DNA from: Croceicoccus marinus
GTDB taxonomy: Bacteria > Pseudomonadota > Alphaproteobacteria > Sphingomonadales > Sphingomonadaceae
Direction: 5' to 3'
Assembly (NCBI RefSeq): GCF_001661675.2
Contig: NZ_CP019602.1
Coordinates: 2,767,501-2,831,500, forward strand
DNA length: 64,000 nucleotides
Shown piece by piece: positions 35,701 through 43,004 of the stretch. Position 1 is the stretch's first letter, and every line of letters starts with the position of its first letter. Below the pieces are notes generated by a model. That model was given only the letters and a program-made list of their open reading frames with translations, had not been told where the DNA came from and searched no databases. The translations under genes were made by a program, and so were the position numbers.

Positions 35701-37421
35701 AGCCGAAGTTTTTCCTCCCACTGTTCGCCTCGGCCCTGCTGGCAGGCTGCGCCGCGCCCGCCGATGTCGCCACTGCCCCGCCTGCGCCGCCTGCCGCCGA
35801 AACGCGCCCCGCCGGCGGCGTGGTCAGCGCCGCCGACCGCCGCGCGGCGGATGCGGGCGCGCGCATCCTGCGCGAGGGCGGCAATGCCGTCGACGCGGGC
35901 TTCGCCACGCTGCTCGCGCTCAATGTCGTCGAACCGCAAAGCTCGGGGATTGGCGGCGGCAGCTTCCTGGTGCTCGATCCCGGCGACGGGCATCCGGTCA
36001 CCTTTGACGGGCGCGAAACCGCGCCCGCATCGGCCACGCCCGACCGCTTCATGCGGGACGGCAAGCCGATGTCCTTTCCCGATGCGTGGCCGGGCGGGCT
36101 CAGCACCGGGGTTCCCGGCAATGTCGCGCTGATGGCGATGGCGCACGGCAAGCACGGCAGGCTGCCCTGGGCGCGCCTGTTCCAGCCCGCCATCGAACTG
36201 GCGCGCGGCGGTTTCGAAGTGACGCCGCGCCTGCACAATACGCTGGCCGCTGCGAATCTGACCGGCCCGCTGTCGCCCGATGCGCGCGCGATCTTCTATC
36301 CCGGCGGCAATCCCGCCCCCATCGGCTCGACGATCCGCAACCCGGCCTTTGCCGCCCTGCTCGAACGCATCGCGGCACAGGGGCCGCAGGCGTTCTACAC
36401 CGGCGAGAATGCGGCCAGCATCGCGCAGGCGGTGCAGACCGCGCCGGTCAATCCCGGCGACATGACAATAGAGGACCTCGGCACCTATGGCGCGCTGGAA
36501 CGCGATGCGGTGTGCGGCACCTACCGCGTCTATCGCATCTGCGGCATGGGCCCGCCATCGTCGGGCGCAACCACCGTGTTCGCGATCCTGAAGCAGCTGG
36601 AACGCTTCGACATGGCCGCGCATGGCCCGGACGATCCCGTCGGCTGGCACCTGTTCGCCGAATCGCAGCGCCTCGCCTATGCCGACCGCGAGCAATATCT
36701 GGCCGATCCCGATTACGTGCAGGTCCCGGTGCAGGGCCTGACCGATCCCGACTACCTTGCCCGCCGCAGCGCACTGATCGACATGGGCAGCACCATGGCC
36801 TCCGCCAGCGCGGGCACGCCTGTTGGCGTATCGCTGGCTTATGCGCCGCAGCCCGAACAGGCCGAACACGGCACCAGCCATTTCGTCGTCACCGACGGCG
36901 ACGGCATGATCGTCAGCCAGACCTCCACGATCGAGGCAGCCTTCGGATCGGGCCTGTTCGTGAACGGTTTTTACCTCAACAACGAGCTTACCGATTTCTC
37001 GCGCGTGCCCATGGTGAACGGCCAGCCCGTCGCCAACCGGGTAGAGGGCGGCAAGCGCCCGCGATCGTCCATGTCGCCGACCATCGTCTATGGCCCGGAC
37101 GGCAAGCCCCGGCTGGCGGTCGGCGCGGCGGGCGGCACGACGATCATCGCGCAGGTCGCCAAGGCGATCATCGGCGTGACCGACTGGGGCCTTTCCGCCC
37201 AAGAAGCTATCGCGCTGCCCTTCGTCTATTCGCCGGGCGACACCCTGCTGGTCGAGGAAGGCACCGATCTCGAAGCCATGCTCCCCGCCTTTCGCGCGCT
37301 GGGGCACGGCGATGCCACCACCATGCCAGGCAGGCTCAAGGCCAATGCGGTGGAATGGGTGGGCGGCCAGCCCGTCGGCGCCGCCGACCCGCGCAGCGAA
37401 GGCGCGATGGTCACGCCCTAG
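35697..37421 (+). CDS. ggt: Gamma-glutamyltransferase
   Basis: A 574-residue exported Ntn-hydrolase that cleaves gamma-glutamyl bonds such as that of glutathione. The signal ends in a lipobox (LLAGC, Cys about 17), so this copy is probably a lipoprotein. The autoprocessing threonine lies in 'AEHGTSHFVVTDGDGMIVS' near residue 395, giving large and small subunits. 'FVNGFYLNNELTDFS' and 'RPRSSMSPTIV' are the small-subunit substrate motifs. The start overlaps the pyrD stop. Substrate choice (glutathione or other peptides) is unproven. Confidence 0.93.
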   Translation: MKPKFFLPLFASALLAGCAAPADVATAPPAPPAAETRPAGGVVSAADRRAADAGARILREGGNAVDAGFATLLALNVVEPQSSGIGGGSFLVLDPGDGHPVTFDGRETAPASATPDRFMRDGKPMSFPDAWPGGLSTGVPGNVALMAMAHGKHGRLPWARLFQPAIELARGGFEVTPRLHNTLAAANLTGPLSPDARAIFYPGGNPAPIGSTIRNPAFAALLERIAAQGPQAFYTGENAASIAQAVQTAPVNPGDMTIEDLGTYGALERDAVCGTYRVYRICGMGPPSSGATTVFAILKQLERFDMAAHGPDDPVGWHLFAESQRLAYADREQYLADPDYVQVPVQGLTDPDYLARRSALIDMGSTMASASAGTPVGVSLAYAPQPEQAEHGTSHFVVTDGDGMIVSQTSTIEAAFGSGLFVNGFYLNNELTDFSRVPMVNGQPVANRVEGGKRPRSSMSPTIVYGPDGKPRLAVGAAGGTTIIAQVAKAIIGVTDWGLSAQEAIALPFVYSPGDTLLVEEGTDLEAMLPAFRALGHGDATTMPGRLKANAVEWVGGQPVGAADPRSEGAMVTP

Positions 37422-37460
37422 GCCCGCACACCCCGCCAGGCGCGCACATCTGCTGCCCGC

Positions 37461-37492
37461 CACCCCCTGCTTGCCCCACCCCCTGCTTGCCC
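37461..37492. repeat. Perfect 16-bp tandem duplication downstream of ggt
   Basis: CACCCCCTGCTTGCCC occurs twice head to tail (37461-37476 and 37477-37492) in the 177-base gap between ggt and the acyl-CoA ligase gene. Too short to assign; nothing else is visible in the gap apart from GC-rich sequence with a weak hairpin before 37550. Confidence 0.7.
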
Positions 37493-37598
37493 CAACGCCC
37501 CGCCCATCCTAGATGCTGGGGCGGGAGACGGCAGCCCTGCCCGGCATCCAGCATGCGCGCAGGGGCGATGCCGCGAAGGAAAGGCAAGGCTGGGCGAC

Positions 37599-39491
37599 AT
37601 GGCAAAAGGCAATCCGGGCAGCACATCTCGGGATCGGGCATCGGGAACCGGCATGTCCGGGGGCGGGTCCTCGCGGGATCGCGGCCCGCACGGATTCGCG
37701 CTGGCCGATATCGAAAGCGCGCCCAATCTGATCTCGCTGTTCCTTTCGCGCGCCGACGTGCTGGGCGATGCGCCCTTCCTGTTCGCCAAGGACGGCGACG
37801 AATGGCGCTCGATCAGCTGGGCCGAGGCCTCGCGGCAGGTCTGCCTGCTGGCGGAATCGCTGCTCAGGCTGGGCCTGGCCAGGGGCGACCGCGTCCTGCT
37901 GGTCAGCGAGAACCGGCCCCAGTGGTGCATCGCCGACCTTGCGATCATGGCCGCGGGCCTCATCACCGTGCCCGCCTATACCACCAACACCGTGCACGAC
38001 CACCAGCACGTCATCGACAATGCGGGTGCGCGCGCGGTGATCGTTTCCGGCCCCAAGCTCGCCAGCAACCTGATGCCCGCCGTCGTCACCAGCAATTGCG
38101 CCGAGCTGGTCATCGCGATGGAGCCGATCCGCCCGCCGCAAAGCGTGCAGTATCACGACATGGCCAGGTTGCTGCAAGGCGATGCCGAAACGGCGCGCCG
38201 GGCGGTCGACGCGCGCATCGCCGGGATCAAGCGCGAGGATCCGGCCTGCATCATCTATACCAGCGGCACCGGCGGCCTGCCGCGCGGCGTGCGCCAGCAC
38301 CACGGCGCGCTGCTGCACAATGCGGCGGGCGCGGGCGACGTGATCGCGCGCGACTTCGGGTGGGACAAGGAACGCTTCCTCTCCTTCCTGCCATTGAGCC
38401 ACGCCTATGAACACACCGGCGGCCAGGCGTTCCCGATCGCCCTGGGGGCCGAGATCTTCTATTCCGAAGGCCTCGACAAGCTGGCCGGCAATATCGAGGA
38501 AGTGCAGCCCACGATCATGGTCGTGGTCCCCCGCCTGTTCGAGGTTCTGCGCACCCGCATCCTCAAGCAGCTGGCGAAACAGGGCAGGGTGGCCGAGACG
38601 CTGGCCGAACGCGCCAGCAGATTGTCCGAACGGCAAGGCCACGGCAAGACGCGCCCCGTGCTCGACACGATCGAGAACCTGTTCCTCGAACGCACGCTGC
38701 GCCCCAAGGCGCGCGCGAAATTCGGCGGCCGCATCAAGGCGCTGGTGTCCGGCGGCGCGCCGCTCACGCCCGAGATCGGCTATTTCTTCACCGGGCTCGG
38801 CATGCCGCTGCTGCAGGGTTACGGCCAGACCGAATCCGGCCCGATCATCAGCGTCAACCGCCCCCGCTCCGGCCTCAAGATGGATACGGTCGGCCCGCCG
38901 CTGAAAGGGGTCGAGGTCCGCATCGCCGAGGACAGCGAGATCCTGGTGCGCGGCGAGCTGGTGATGCACGGATACTGGCGCAATGCCGAGGAAACCGCCC
39001 GCGCCCTGCAGGACGGCTGGCTGCACACCGGCGACATCGGCCATATCGACAATCGCGGGCGGATCGTCATCACCGACCGCAAGAAGGACATGATCATCAA
39101 CGACAAGGGCGACAATGTCGCGCCCCAGCGGGTCGAGGGCATGCTCACCCTCCAGCCCGAGATCGGGCAGGCGATGGTCCACGGCGACCGCAAGCCCTAT
39201 CTGGTCGGCCTGATCGTCCCCGACACCGAATGGGCGCGCGAATGGGCCGAGGCGAACGGCCGCGCGGGCGACTGGACGCAGTGGCGCGAAGACGCCGAAT
39301 TCGGCGCCGCCCTGCGCGCCGCGGTCGACCGCGTGAACGCCGATCTGTCGGTGATCGAAAAGGTCCGCCGCATCATGATCGCGGACGAACCCTTCAGCAT
39401 CGAGAACGAGGAAATGACCCCCTCGATCAAGATCCGCCGCCACAAGCTGCGCGAACGCTACGGCGACCGGCTGAACGCGATGTATCGCTGA
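37599..39491 (+). CDS. Long-chain fatty acid-CoA ligase (AMP-binding)
   Basis: A 630-residue AMP-dependent acyl-CoA synthetase of the FAA1/long-chain type. Core motifs: 'CIIYTSGTGGLPRGVRQHH' (the usual TSGTTGxPKG is here TSGTGGLPRG), 'LSFLPLSHAYEHTGG', 'GGAPLTPEIGYFFTGLG', 'LLQGYGQTESGPIIS', 'GWLHTGDIGHIDNRGRIVIT' and 'DRKKDMIINDKGDNVAPQRV'. The first 25 residues are low-complexity and the start may lie a little downstream. It activates fatty acids for beta-oxidation or lipid synthesis; chain length is not determinable. Confidence 0.9.
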   Translation: MAKGNPGSTSRDRASGTGMSGGGSSRDRGPHGFALADIESAPNLISLFLSRADVLGDAPFLFAKDGDEWRSISWAEASRQVCLLAESLLRLGLARGDRVLLVSENRPQWCIADLAIMAAGLITVPAYTTNTVHDHQHVIDNAGARAVIVSGPKLASNLMPAVVTSNCAELVIAMEPIRPPQSVQYHDMARLLQGDAETARRAVDARIAGIKREDPACIIYTSGTGGLPRGVRQHHGALLHNAAGAGDVIARDFGWDKERFLSFLPLSHAYEHTGGQAFPIALGAEIFYSEGLDKLAGNIEEVQPTIMVVVPRLFEVLRTRILKQLAKQGRVAETLAERASRLSERQGHGKTRPVLDTIENLFLERTLRPKARAKFGGRIKALVSGGAPLTPEIGYFFTGLGMPLLQGYGQTESGPIISVNRPRSGLKMDTVGPPLKGVEVRIAEDSEILVRGELVMHGYWRNAEETARALQDGWLHTGDIGHIDNRGRIVITDRKKDMIINDKGDNVAPQRVEGMLTLQPEIGQAMVHGDRKPYLVGLIVPDTEWAREWAEANGRAGDWTQWREDAEFGAALRAAVDRVNADLSVIEKVRRIMIADEPFSIENEEMTPSIKIRRHKLRERYGDRLNAMYR

Positions 39492-39548
39492 CCGATTACC
39501 GGTAGCGAGTGGCGCCTTGGTGAAGGCGACACTCGCGTTCTGTCTTCC

Positions 39549-40295
39549 TTACATGTTGATCGCGCGGACTACTCGAACTCCCCACTCCGCGTCGGGGTTT
39601 GTGGTGCCGTCTCCAAGGCGTTCCTGCATGACTGCCACACCCAAATCCCTGCGCTTCGGGAGTCTTTCCTTTTCAGCGGCAGCAAGAGCCGGTTCCATCT
39701 CCTCACAGGTCAGGTCCGTGCAATAGGCCGGCGCTCCAGGCTGCTGCCTCCACGAATCCGCAATCGAACCCGAATAGAAGGCATCGAGACCTGTGTCTTC
39801 GACAAGCGCCATAGCGACTTCACGGTCGCGATCGCGGTCGGCAGCAACAGGCAGCGCGATGCGGCCCGGTGTTGCGGGACGCTGACCTTTGGTCGCCAGG
39901 GACGCAGAGCCAATGGCGTTCCACGCCTTTGCAATGGGGCGGCCAAGCTGCTCCATCACCCACAGGCTTTCTACCTGTCCGCTCTCGATGGCTTCGATCT
40001 GGCCGTCACGGAATGGGTAGTAGTTGGAAGTGTCGATCACGACCGTATCGTCCGGCAGCCTGGCAACCAATGGCGCGATGTCGGGAATGCGTTTGAGTGG
40101 GATCGAAAGGATTACCGCCTCCACGTCTGAAAGCGCTTCCTCCTTTGTGACTGCCTGTGCGCCGCTGGACAGCAGTTCAGCGGGAATAGTGTCAGGACCG
40201 CGAGAGTTGGCCACCTTCACCTCGTGCCCCGCCGCCGCCAGATCCTTTACCAGTGTCGCACCAATATTGCCGGTGCCGAGGATTCCGATTTTCAT
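39549..40295 (-). CDS. NAD(P)-binding oxidoreductase, F420-dependent NADP reductase-like
   Basis: A 248-residue Rossmann-fold protein. The N-terminus 'MKIGILGTGNIGATLVKDL' holds the dinucleotide-binding GxGxxG, followed by 'VKVANSRGP', where S-R suggests NADP(H). 'VEAVILSIPLKRIPDI' and 'VVIDTSNYYPFRDG' match the NpdG-like group. Most non-actinobacterial members do not use F420, and the true substrate is unknown. It starts 15 bases after the MarR-type gene on the same strand and is probably controlled by it. Codon use and GC look slightly lower than the neighbours, which suggests acquisition. Confidence 0.8.
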   Translation of the reverse strand: MKIGILGTGNIGATLVKDLAAAGHEVKVANSRGPDTIPAELLSSGAQAVTKEEALSDVEAVILSIPLKRIPDIAPLVARLPDDTVVIDTSNYYPFRDGQIEAIESGQVESLWVMEQLGRPIAKAWNAIGSASLATKGQRPATPGRIALPVAADRDRDREVAMALVEDTGLDAFYSGSIADSWRQQPGAPAYCTDLTCEEMEPALAAAEKERLPKRRDLGVAVMQERLGDGTTNPDAEWGVRVVRAINM

Positions 40296-40310
40296 GATCT
40301 TGTCCTTCTG

Positions 40311-40748
40311 TCATTTCGTTTCGTTCGCGGGATGAGCCAGCGCCTCAAGGGTCTTTCTAAGATCGTCGACGCCCTGTTCGGTAAGCTGGCACGCCGACCT
40401 GATCTGATCGGTGATCCGCCTGACGTCAGGACCAATCTCGCGGCCTCGGGTCGTGACGTCCACCAGCACGCGGCGCTCATCGTTCGGGTCACGATTACGG
40501 GTTACAAATCCGGACGTTTCGAGCCGCTTCAGAAGCGGCGTGATCGTGCCAGTGTCCATTCCCAATCGGCCGCCGAGATCGCCAACCGACAGCGGTGCGC
40601 CGTCGAGGAGTTCGAGGATCACCAGATATTGTGGGAACGTAAGTCCGAGGGGCTCGAGAAAGGGCTTGTGCAAACGGACCATTCGGTTCGCTGCTCCGTA
40701 GAGTGCAAACGATAGCTGGGTGCCTACGCTGTTGTGCTTTGCCGACAT
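40311..40748 (-). CDS. MarR family regulator, OhrR-like but lacking the N-terminal cysteine
   Basis: A 145-residue winged-helix repressor. The N-terminal pattern 'QLSFALYGAANRM' with 'GLTFPQYLVILELL' is that of organic-peroxide sensor OhrR, but the position usually occupied by the reactive Cys is Ser13. Y17 and Y41 are retained, and the only cysteine is C120. DNA-binding text is 'LGMDTGTITPLLKRLETSGFV' (split) with the wing 'RNRDPNDERRVLVDVT'. It may respond to another ligand. The start at 40748 lies just downstream of a near-perfect palindrome, and the oxidoreductase gene follows by 15 bases. Confidence 0.88.
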   Translation of the reverse strand: MSAKHNSVGTQLSFALYGAANRMVRLHKPFLEPLGLTFPQYLVILELLDGAPLSVGDLGGRLGMDTGTITPLLKRLETSGFVTRNRDPNDERRVLVDVTTRGREIGPDVRRITDQIRSACQLTEQGVDDLRKTLEALAHPANETK

Positions 40749-40760
40749 CTCTAGTCCACT

Positions 40761-40782
40761 ATTATCTCGTGCACTAGATAAT
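40761..40782. promoter_or_regulatory. Probable MarR-type operator
   Basis: A 22-base dyad: ATTATCT (40761-40767), then one unpaired position, GTGCAC at the centre (40769-40774), one unpaired position, then AGATAAT (40776-40782). All but two of the 22 bases obey two-fold symmetry. It begins 13 bases upstream of the regulator start codon (minus strand), the expected place for autoregulation. Confidence 0.75.
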
Positions 40783-40824
40783 GACGACGAACACCGTATC
40801 AAGGGCTGCTGCCGAAAGCTGCCG

Positions 40825-40845
40825 AGCCGCGGATTTGCCGCGGCT
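40825..40845. other. GC-rich hairpin upstream of the RlpA-like gene
   Basis: AGCCGCGG (40825-40832) and CCGCGGCT (40838-40845) form an exact 8-bp stem with a 5-base loop. No T-tract follows on either strand, so it is not a classical terminator. The rest of the 40749-40975 gap shows only the MarR operator and GC-rich sequence. Confidence 0.5.
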
Positions 40846-40975
40846 GCGGCGTCGAACGGCTCGCAGCGGTCCTTCGGGCCCGCGCAACCCCGGGAACATC
40901 CCGCGCCGGGGCGCCGCTTCTGGCGGATTCCGGTTATTTCGGAACATCCAGGGGGGGACTGTCCGTTAGTTGGGT

Positions 40976-41599
40976 ATGGACCATTCTATCGAAGCCGCCA
41001 TTCCCGCCCGTCACGACGCTGCCCATCACTCGCCCGAACAGGACCCGGCGCATCATCTGCCCAGCCGCCGCGAGCGGCTGCGCATGCTGCTTCGGCTTAA
41101 ATCGCAGCGGCAATTGCTGGCGGCTTCTACCGGGGCACTGGCCGGCCTGGCCGCGATCCTGTCCTTCGCCCTTTACGAGAACAGCAGCACGCCCGATCTG
41201 GTCCGGCTCGGCGGCGGCGTGGCCAGTGTCGAGGCGCAGCCGGTCGTCGGCCCGCAAAGCCCCGGCGCACAAGACAACGGCGCGGCACCGGCGGGCGACG
41301 AAAGCCATATCGGCAGCGGAGAGGCCAGCTATTACGGCCGCGAACTGGCAGGCAACCCCACCGCCAGCGGAGAGATCTTCGATCCCGCTCGGCTGACCGC
41401 GGCGCATCGCACGCTCCCGCTGGGCAGCCGGGTGCGCGTGACCAATGCCAGCAATGGCGAGGATGTCGTGGTCCGCATCAACGATCGCGGCCCGTTCCAC
41501 GGCGACCGCGTGATCGACCTGTCATTGGCGGCGGCGCGCACCATCGGCCTGTTTCGCACCGGCACCGCGCGCGTCAGCCTGGCGCTGCTGCTCGATTGA
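40976..41599 (+). CDS. RlpA-like septal ring protein, membrane-anchored
   Basis: A 207-residue protein with a C-terminal double-psi beta-barrel of the RlpA family: 'GEASYYGRELAGNPTASGE' with 'FDPARLTAAHRTLPLGSRVR', 'VVVRINDRGPFHGDRVIDLS' and 'AAARTIGL'. RlpA is a lytic transglycosylase acting on naked glycan strands at the septum. This copy has no lipobox and no SPOR domain; instead a His-rich, then basic N-terminus precedes one membrane span near residues 48-66. ATG 40976 is chosen over TTG 40970. Its activity is likely but its septal targeting is uncertain. Confidence 0.85.
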   Translation: MDHSIEAAIPARHDAAHHSPEQDPAHHLPSRRERLRMLLRLKSQRQLLAASTGALAGLAAILSFALYENSSTPDLVRLGGGVASVEAQPVVGPQSPGAQDNGAAPAGDESHIGSGEASYYGRELAGNPTASGEIFDPARLTAAHRTLPLGSRVRVTNASNGEDVVVRINDRGPFHGDRVIDLSLAAARTIGLFRTGTARVSLALLLD

Positions 41600-41790
41600 T
41601 CGCACCGGCGATTGGCCTGTCCTACACGCGGGCGATTCGCTAGACAGGCAAGCGCGCCGCACCGGCGCAATCGCTCTTTGCCATGGTATGAATTTCGCGC
41701 ACCCCCCGATGTGTCAACCAGGGGCCGCAAACCCCCGTAATTCCGCGGATCTGGGCCGGGTGACAGGGGTTGTAGGATGTGTCGCCTGTG

Positions 41791-41850
41791 TAAACCGGTC
41801 CCGCGTTGACCGGCCCCGTGTTGACCGGCCCCGTGTTGACCGGCAAAGCG
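41791..41850. repeat. 15-bp tandem repeat, four units, intergenic
   Basis: Units of 15 bases based on TTGACCGGCCCCGTG: 41791-41805 (degenerate), 41806-41820 and 41821-41835 (identical), and 41836-41850 (changed at its end). They lie in the 270-base gap between the RlpA-like gene and the hypothetical gene that ends at 41870. The gap is otherwise without recognisable signals. The units have no spacers, so this is a VNTR-type tract and not a CRISPR. Confidence 0.85.
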
Positions 41851-41869
41851 TTGCGGCGGGGGGCGGACT

Positions 41870-42415
41870 TCAGTCCTCGCCCAGCCCGATTTCCTCGTCC
41901 GCAGGCAGGTAATCCGGGAAGAACCCCGGCCTCCGCCGCGACCAGCCCGGCGCGCAGGCTGCCGCTTCGCTGATCGAATGCAGCAGTTTCTTGCGCCGTT
42001 CCGGAGCGATCTGCGGCAGAGCGGCAGCGGCGCAGAAGGTGGCGGGCAGCCACGGACGCGCATCCGGGCCCAGCAGCCGCTCGTACAGGAAGCGATAGGC
42101 GGGAAAGCCGAACAGGCACCCCTCGCCCAGGTCAAACATCGACACGCGCACCAGTCGCCCGATATAGCTGTCCAGCCGGATGTCGTTGCGCGAATTGGGC
42201 GCCGCCCCGCGCAAGGCGTTCAATTCCTGATAGGCCAGGTACTGCCGCCGGATAGAGGCGGTTTCCTGGTCGTTGCGGGCCCAGCGCTCGAACGCGTCGG
42301 CGCGGGCCAGCCCGACATCGAGGCTGCGCCTGATATAGCGCTGCTCCGCGGGTTCGAATTCGGCGAATTCGCGCATCTCGGCAATGGCCAGGTTCGCCGT
42401 ATCGAGATAGCCCAT
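41870..42415 (-). CDS. Hypothetical protein, helical, 181 aa
   Basis: I do not recognise a named family. It is a soluble, mostly helical protein beginning 'MGYLDTANLAIAEMREFAEF', with 'YIGRLVRVSMFDLGEGCLFG' near the middle and an acidic tail. The ATG at 42415 is preferred because AGGGGA lies about 8 bases upstream; an in-frame start at 42490 is possible. No signal peptide or membrane span is seen. Codon use is native-like. It stands alone with large flanking gaps, so context does not help. Confidence 0.6.
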   Translation of the reverse strand: MGYLDTANLAIAEMREFAEFEPAEQRYIRRSLDVGLARADAFERWARNDQETASIRRQYLAYQELNALRGAAPNSRNDIRLDSYIGRLVRVSMFDLGEGCLFGFPAYRFLYERLLGPDARPWLPATFCAAAALPQIAPERRKKLLHSISEAAACAPGWSRRRPGFFPDYLPADEEIGLGED

Positions 42416-42739
42416 CCGGTAATTCCCCTGCTTGCCCGGACAACGCATTCGCCCGGTGAGAGGGCAGGCACGATTCGCCAGCCGATCCACTCCCCCGGTT
42501 GTCGCGCCAGAGGGTTAGCATCGGGTTAAGACAGGGGCTTAACGCCTTCCGTGGAAAAGCCTGGTTCTATCCACCGGTCGGCGTACGACCTGCGTTGACA
42601 CTGTCTGACCCACACAGCGATACAGAATGCGGTAGTTGGTCTGTCGACCTTCCATTCCGACGCGAGCGCCTCTGAAAAGGGCGGAGGCAATCGTGCCTTT
42701 CGGAGAGCGGGCTTCAACCCGTATGGAAGGAGGCGCTAT
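42416..42739. other. Gap without a recognised gene
   Basis: 324 bases between the hypothetical gene and a 37-codon frame. It contains a promoter-like pair, TTGACA (42595-42600) and GATACA (42619-42624) with an 18-base spacer, on the plus strand. A small hairpin, GCGGG/CCCGT, lies near 42698-42714. GC is visibly lower than in the flanking genes. I see no tRNA-like or riboswitch-like fold that I can name. Confidence 0.5.
42595..42624 (+). promoter_or_regulatory. Putative sigma-70-type promoter
   Basis: TTGACA matches the -35 consensus exactly and GATACA is a partial -10, with an 18-base spacer. It would place the transcript start near 42631, about 110 bases upstream of the small frame at 42740. 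Prediction by eye only. Confidence 0.35.
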
Positions 42740-42853
42740 ATGCGACGGGTAAACGTCCGAGCATATCAGCGGCTGCGGCTAGGCCGAGTGGAGCATGTCC
42801 GTGCTCACACCCGGCGCTGGCCTCGTCAGCTTAGCTTCGGATTCATGCATTAA
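42740..42853 (+). CDS. Putative small arginine-rich protein, 37 aa
   Basis: A 37-codon frame with an exact Shine-Dalgarno sequence AAGGAGG (42727-42733), 6 bases before the ATG. The product contains nine arginines, with 'VRAY' and 'VRAHTRR' as a repeated pattern, and ends 'SFGFMH'. It would be strongly basic and could bind nucleic acid. This is too short for a statistical call. I cannot name a family, though similar V-R-x-Y/H patterns occur in small basic proteins. It lies in a gap that has no other gene. Confidence 0.4.
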   Translation: MRRVNVRAYQRLRLGRVEHVRAHTRRWPRQLSFGFMH

Positions 42854-43004
42854 ATCGTGAAGTCGGCAGGCCAACTACTACCACAGCGGTTTTATCCGCC
42901 CCGGACAAATCGCACACTAAGACTCGCGACACAACGTTGATTTGAAATTTGTGTTTGGCTGTTTTCCGAGTCTTCAAGACCCATTCAACAGCGTTTTCCA
43001 CAAT
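42854..43004. other. AT-richer gap downstream of thiSG
   Basis: About 150 bases between the small frame and the 3' end of the thiSG gene. It is noticeably AT-richer ('GTTGATTTGAAATTTGTG') than its surroundings. No terminator hairpin with a T-tract is seen by eye. Confidence 0.4.

Noticed and set aside
36086..38410. Plus-strand frame of 774 codons overlapping ggt and the acyl-CoA ligase
   Set aside because: It is a +1 shadow of two well-identified genes on the same strand, with arginine-rich content and no domain.
40825..40845. Terminator for the MarR-type operon or for a gene upstream
   Set aside because: The stem is strong, but there is no T-tract on either strand, and it lies upstream rather than downstream of the operon.
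41791..41850. Possible CRISPR array
   Set aside because: Units are 15 bases and adjacent with no spacers, and no cas genes lie nearby. It is a simple tandem repeat.
41640..42119. Minus-strand frame with a repeated GPVNT peptide
   Set aside because: The repeat arises from the 15-bp tandem tract. The frame overlaps a more plausible gene, has no ribosome site and lacks other features of a protein.
42526..42717. Minus-strand frame of 63 codons in the empty gap
   Set aside because: No ribosome site, atypical composition, and it runs opposite the promoter-like element. A plus-strand small frame with a perfect RBS is the better candidate here.
42541..42740. 6S, tmRNA, SRP or riboswitch RNA in the gap
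   Set aside because: None of the conserved cores that I know for these RNAs could be seen, and only short hairpins are present.
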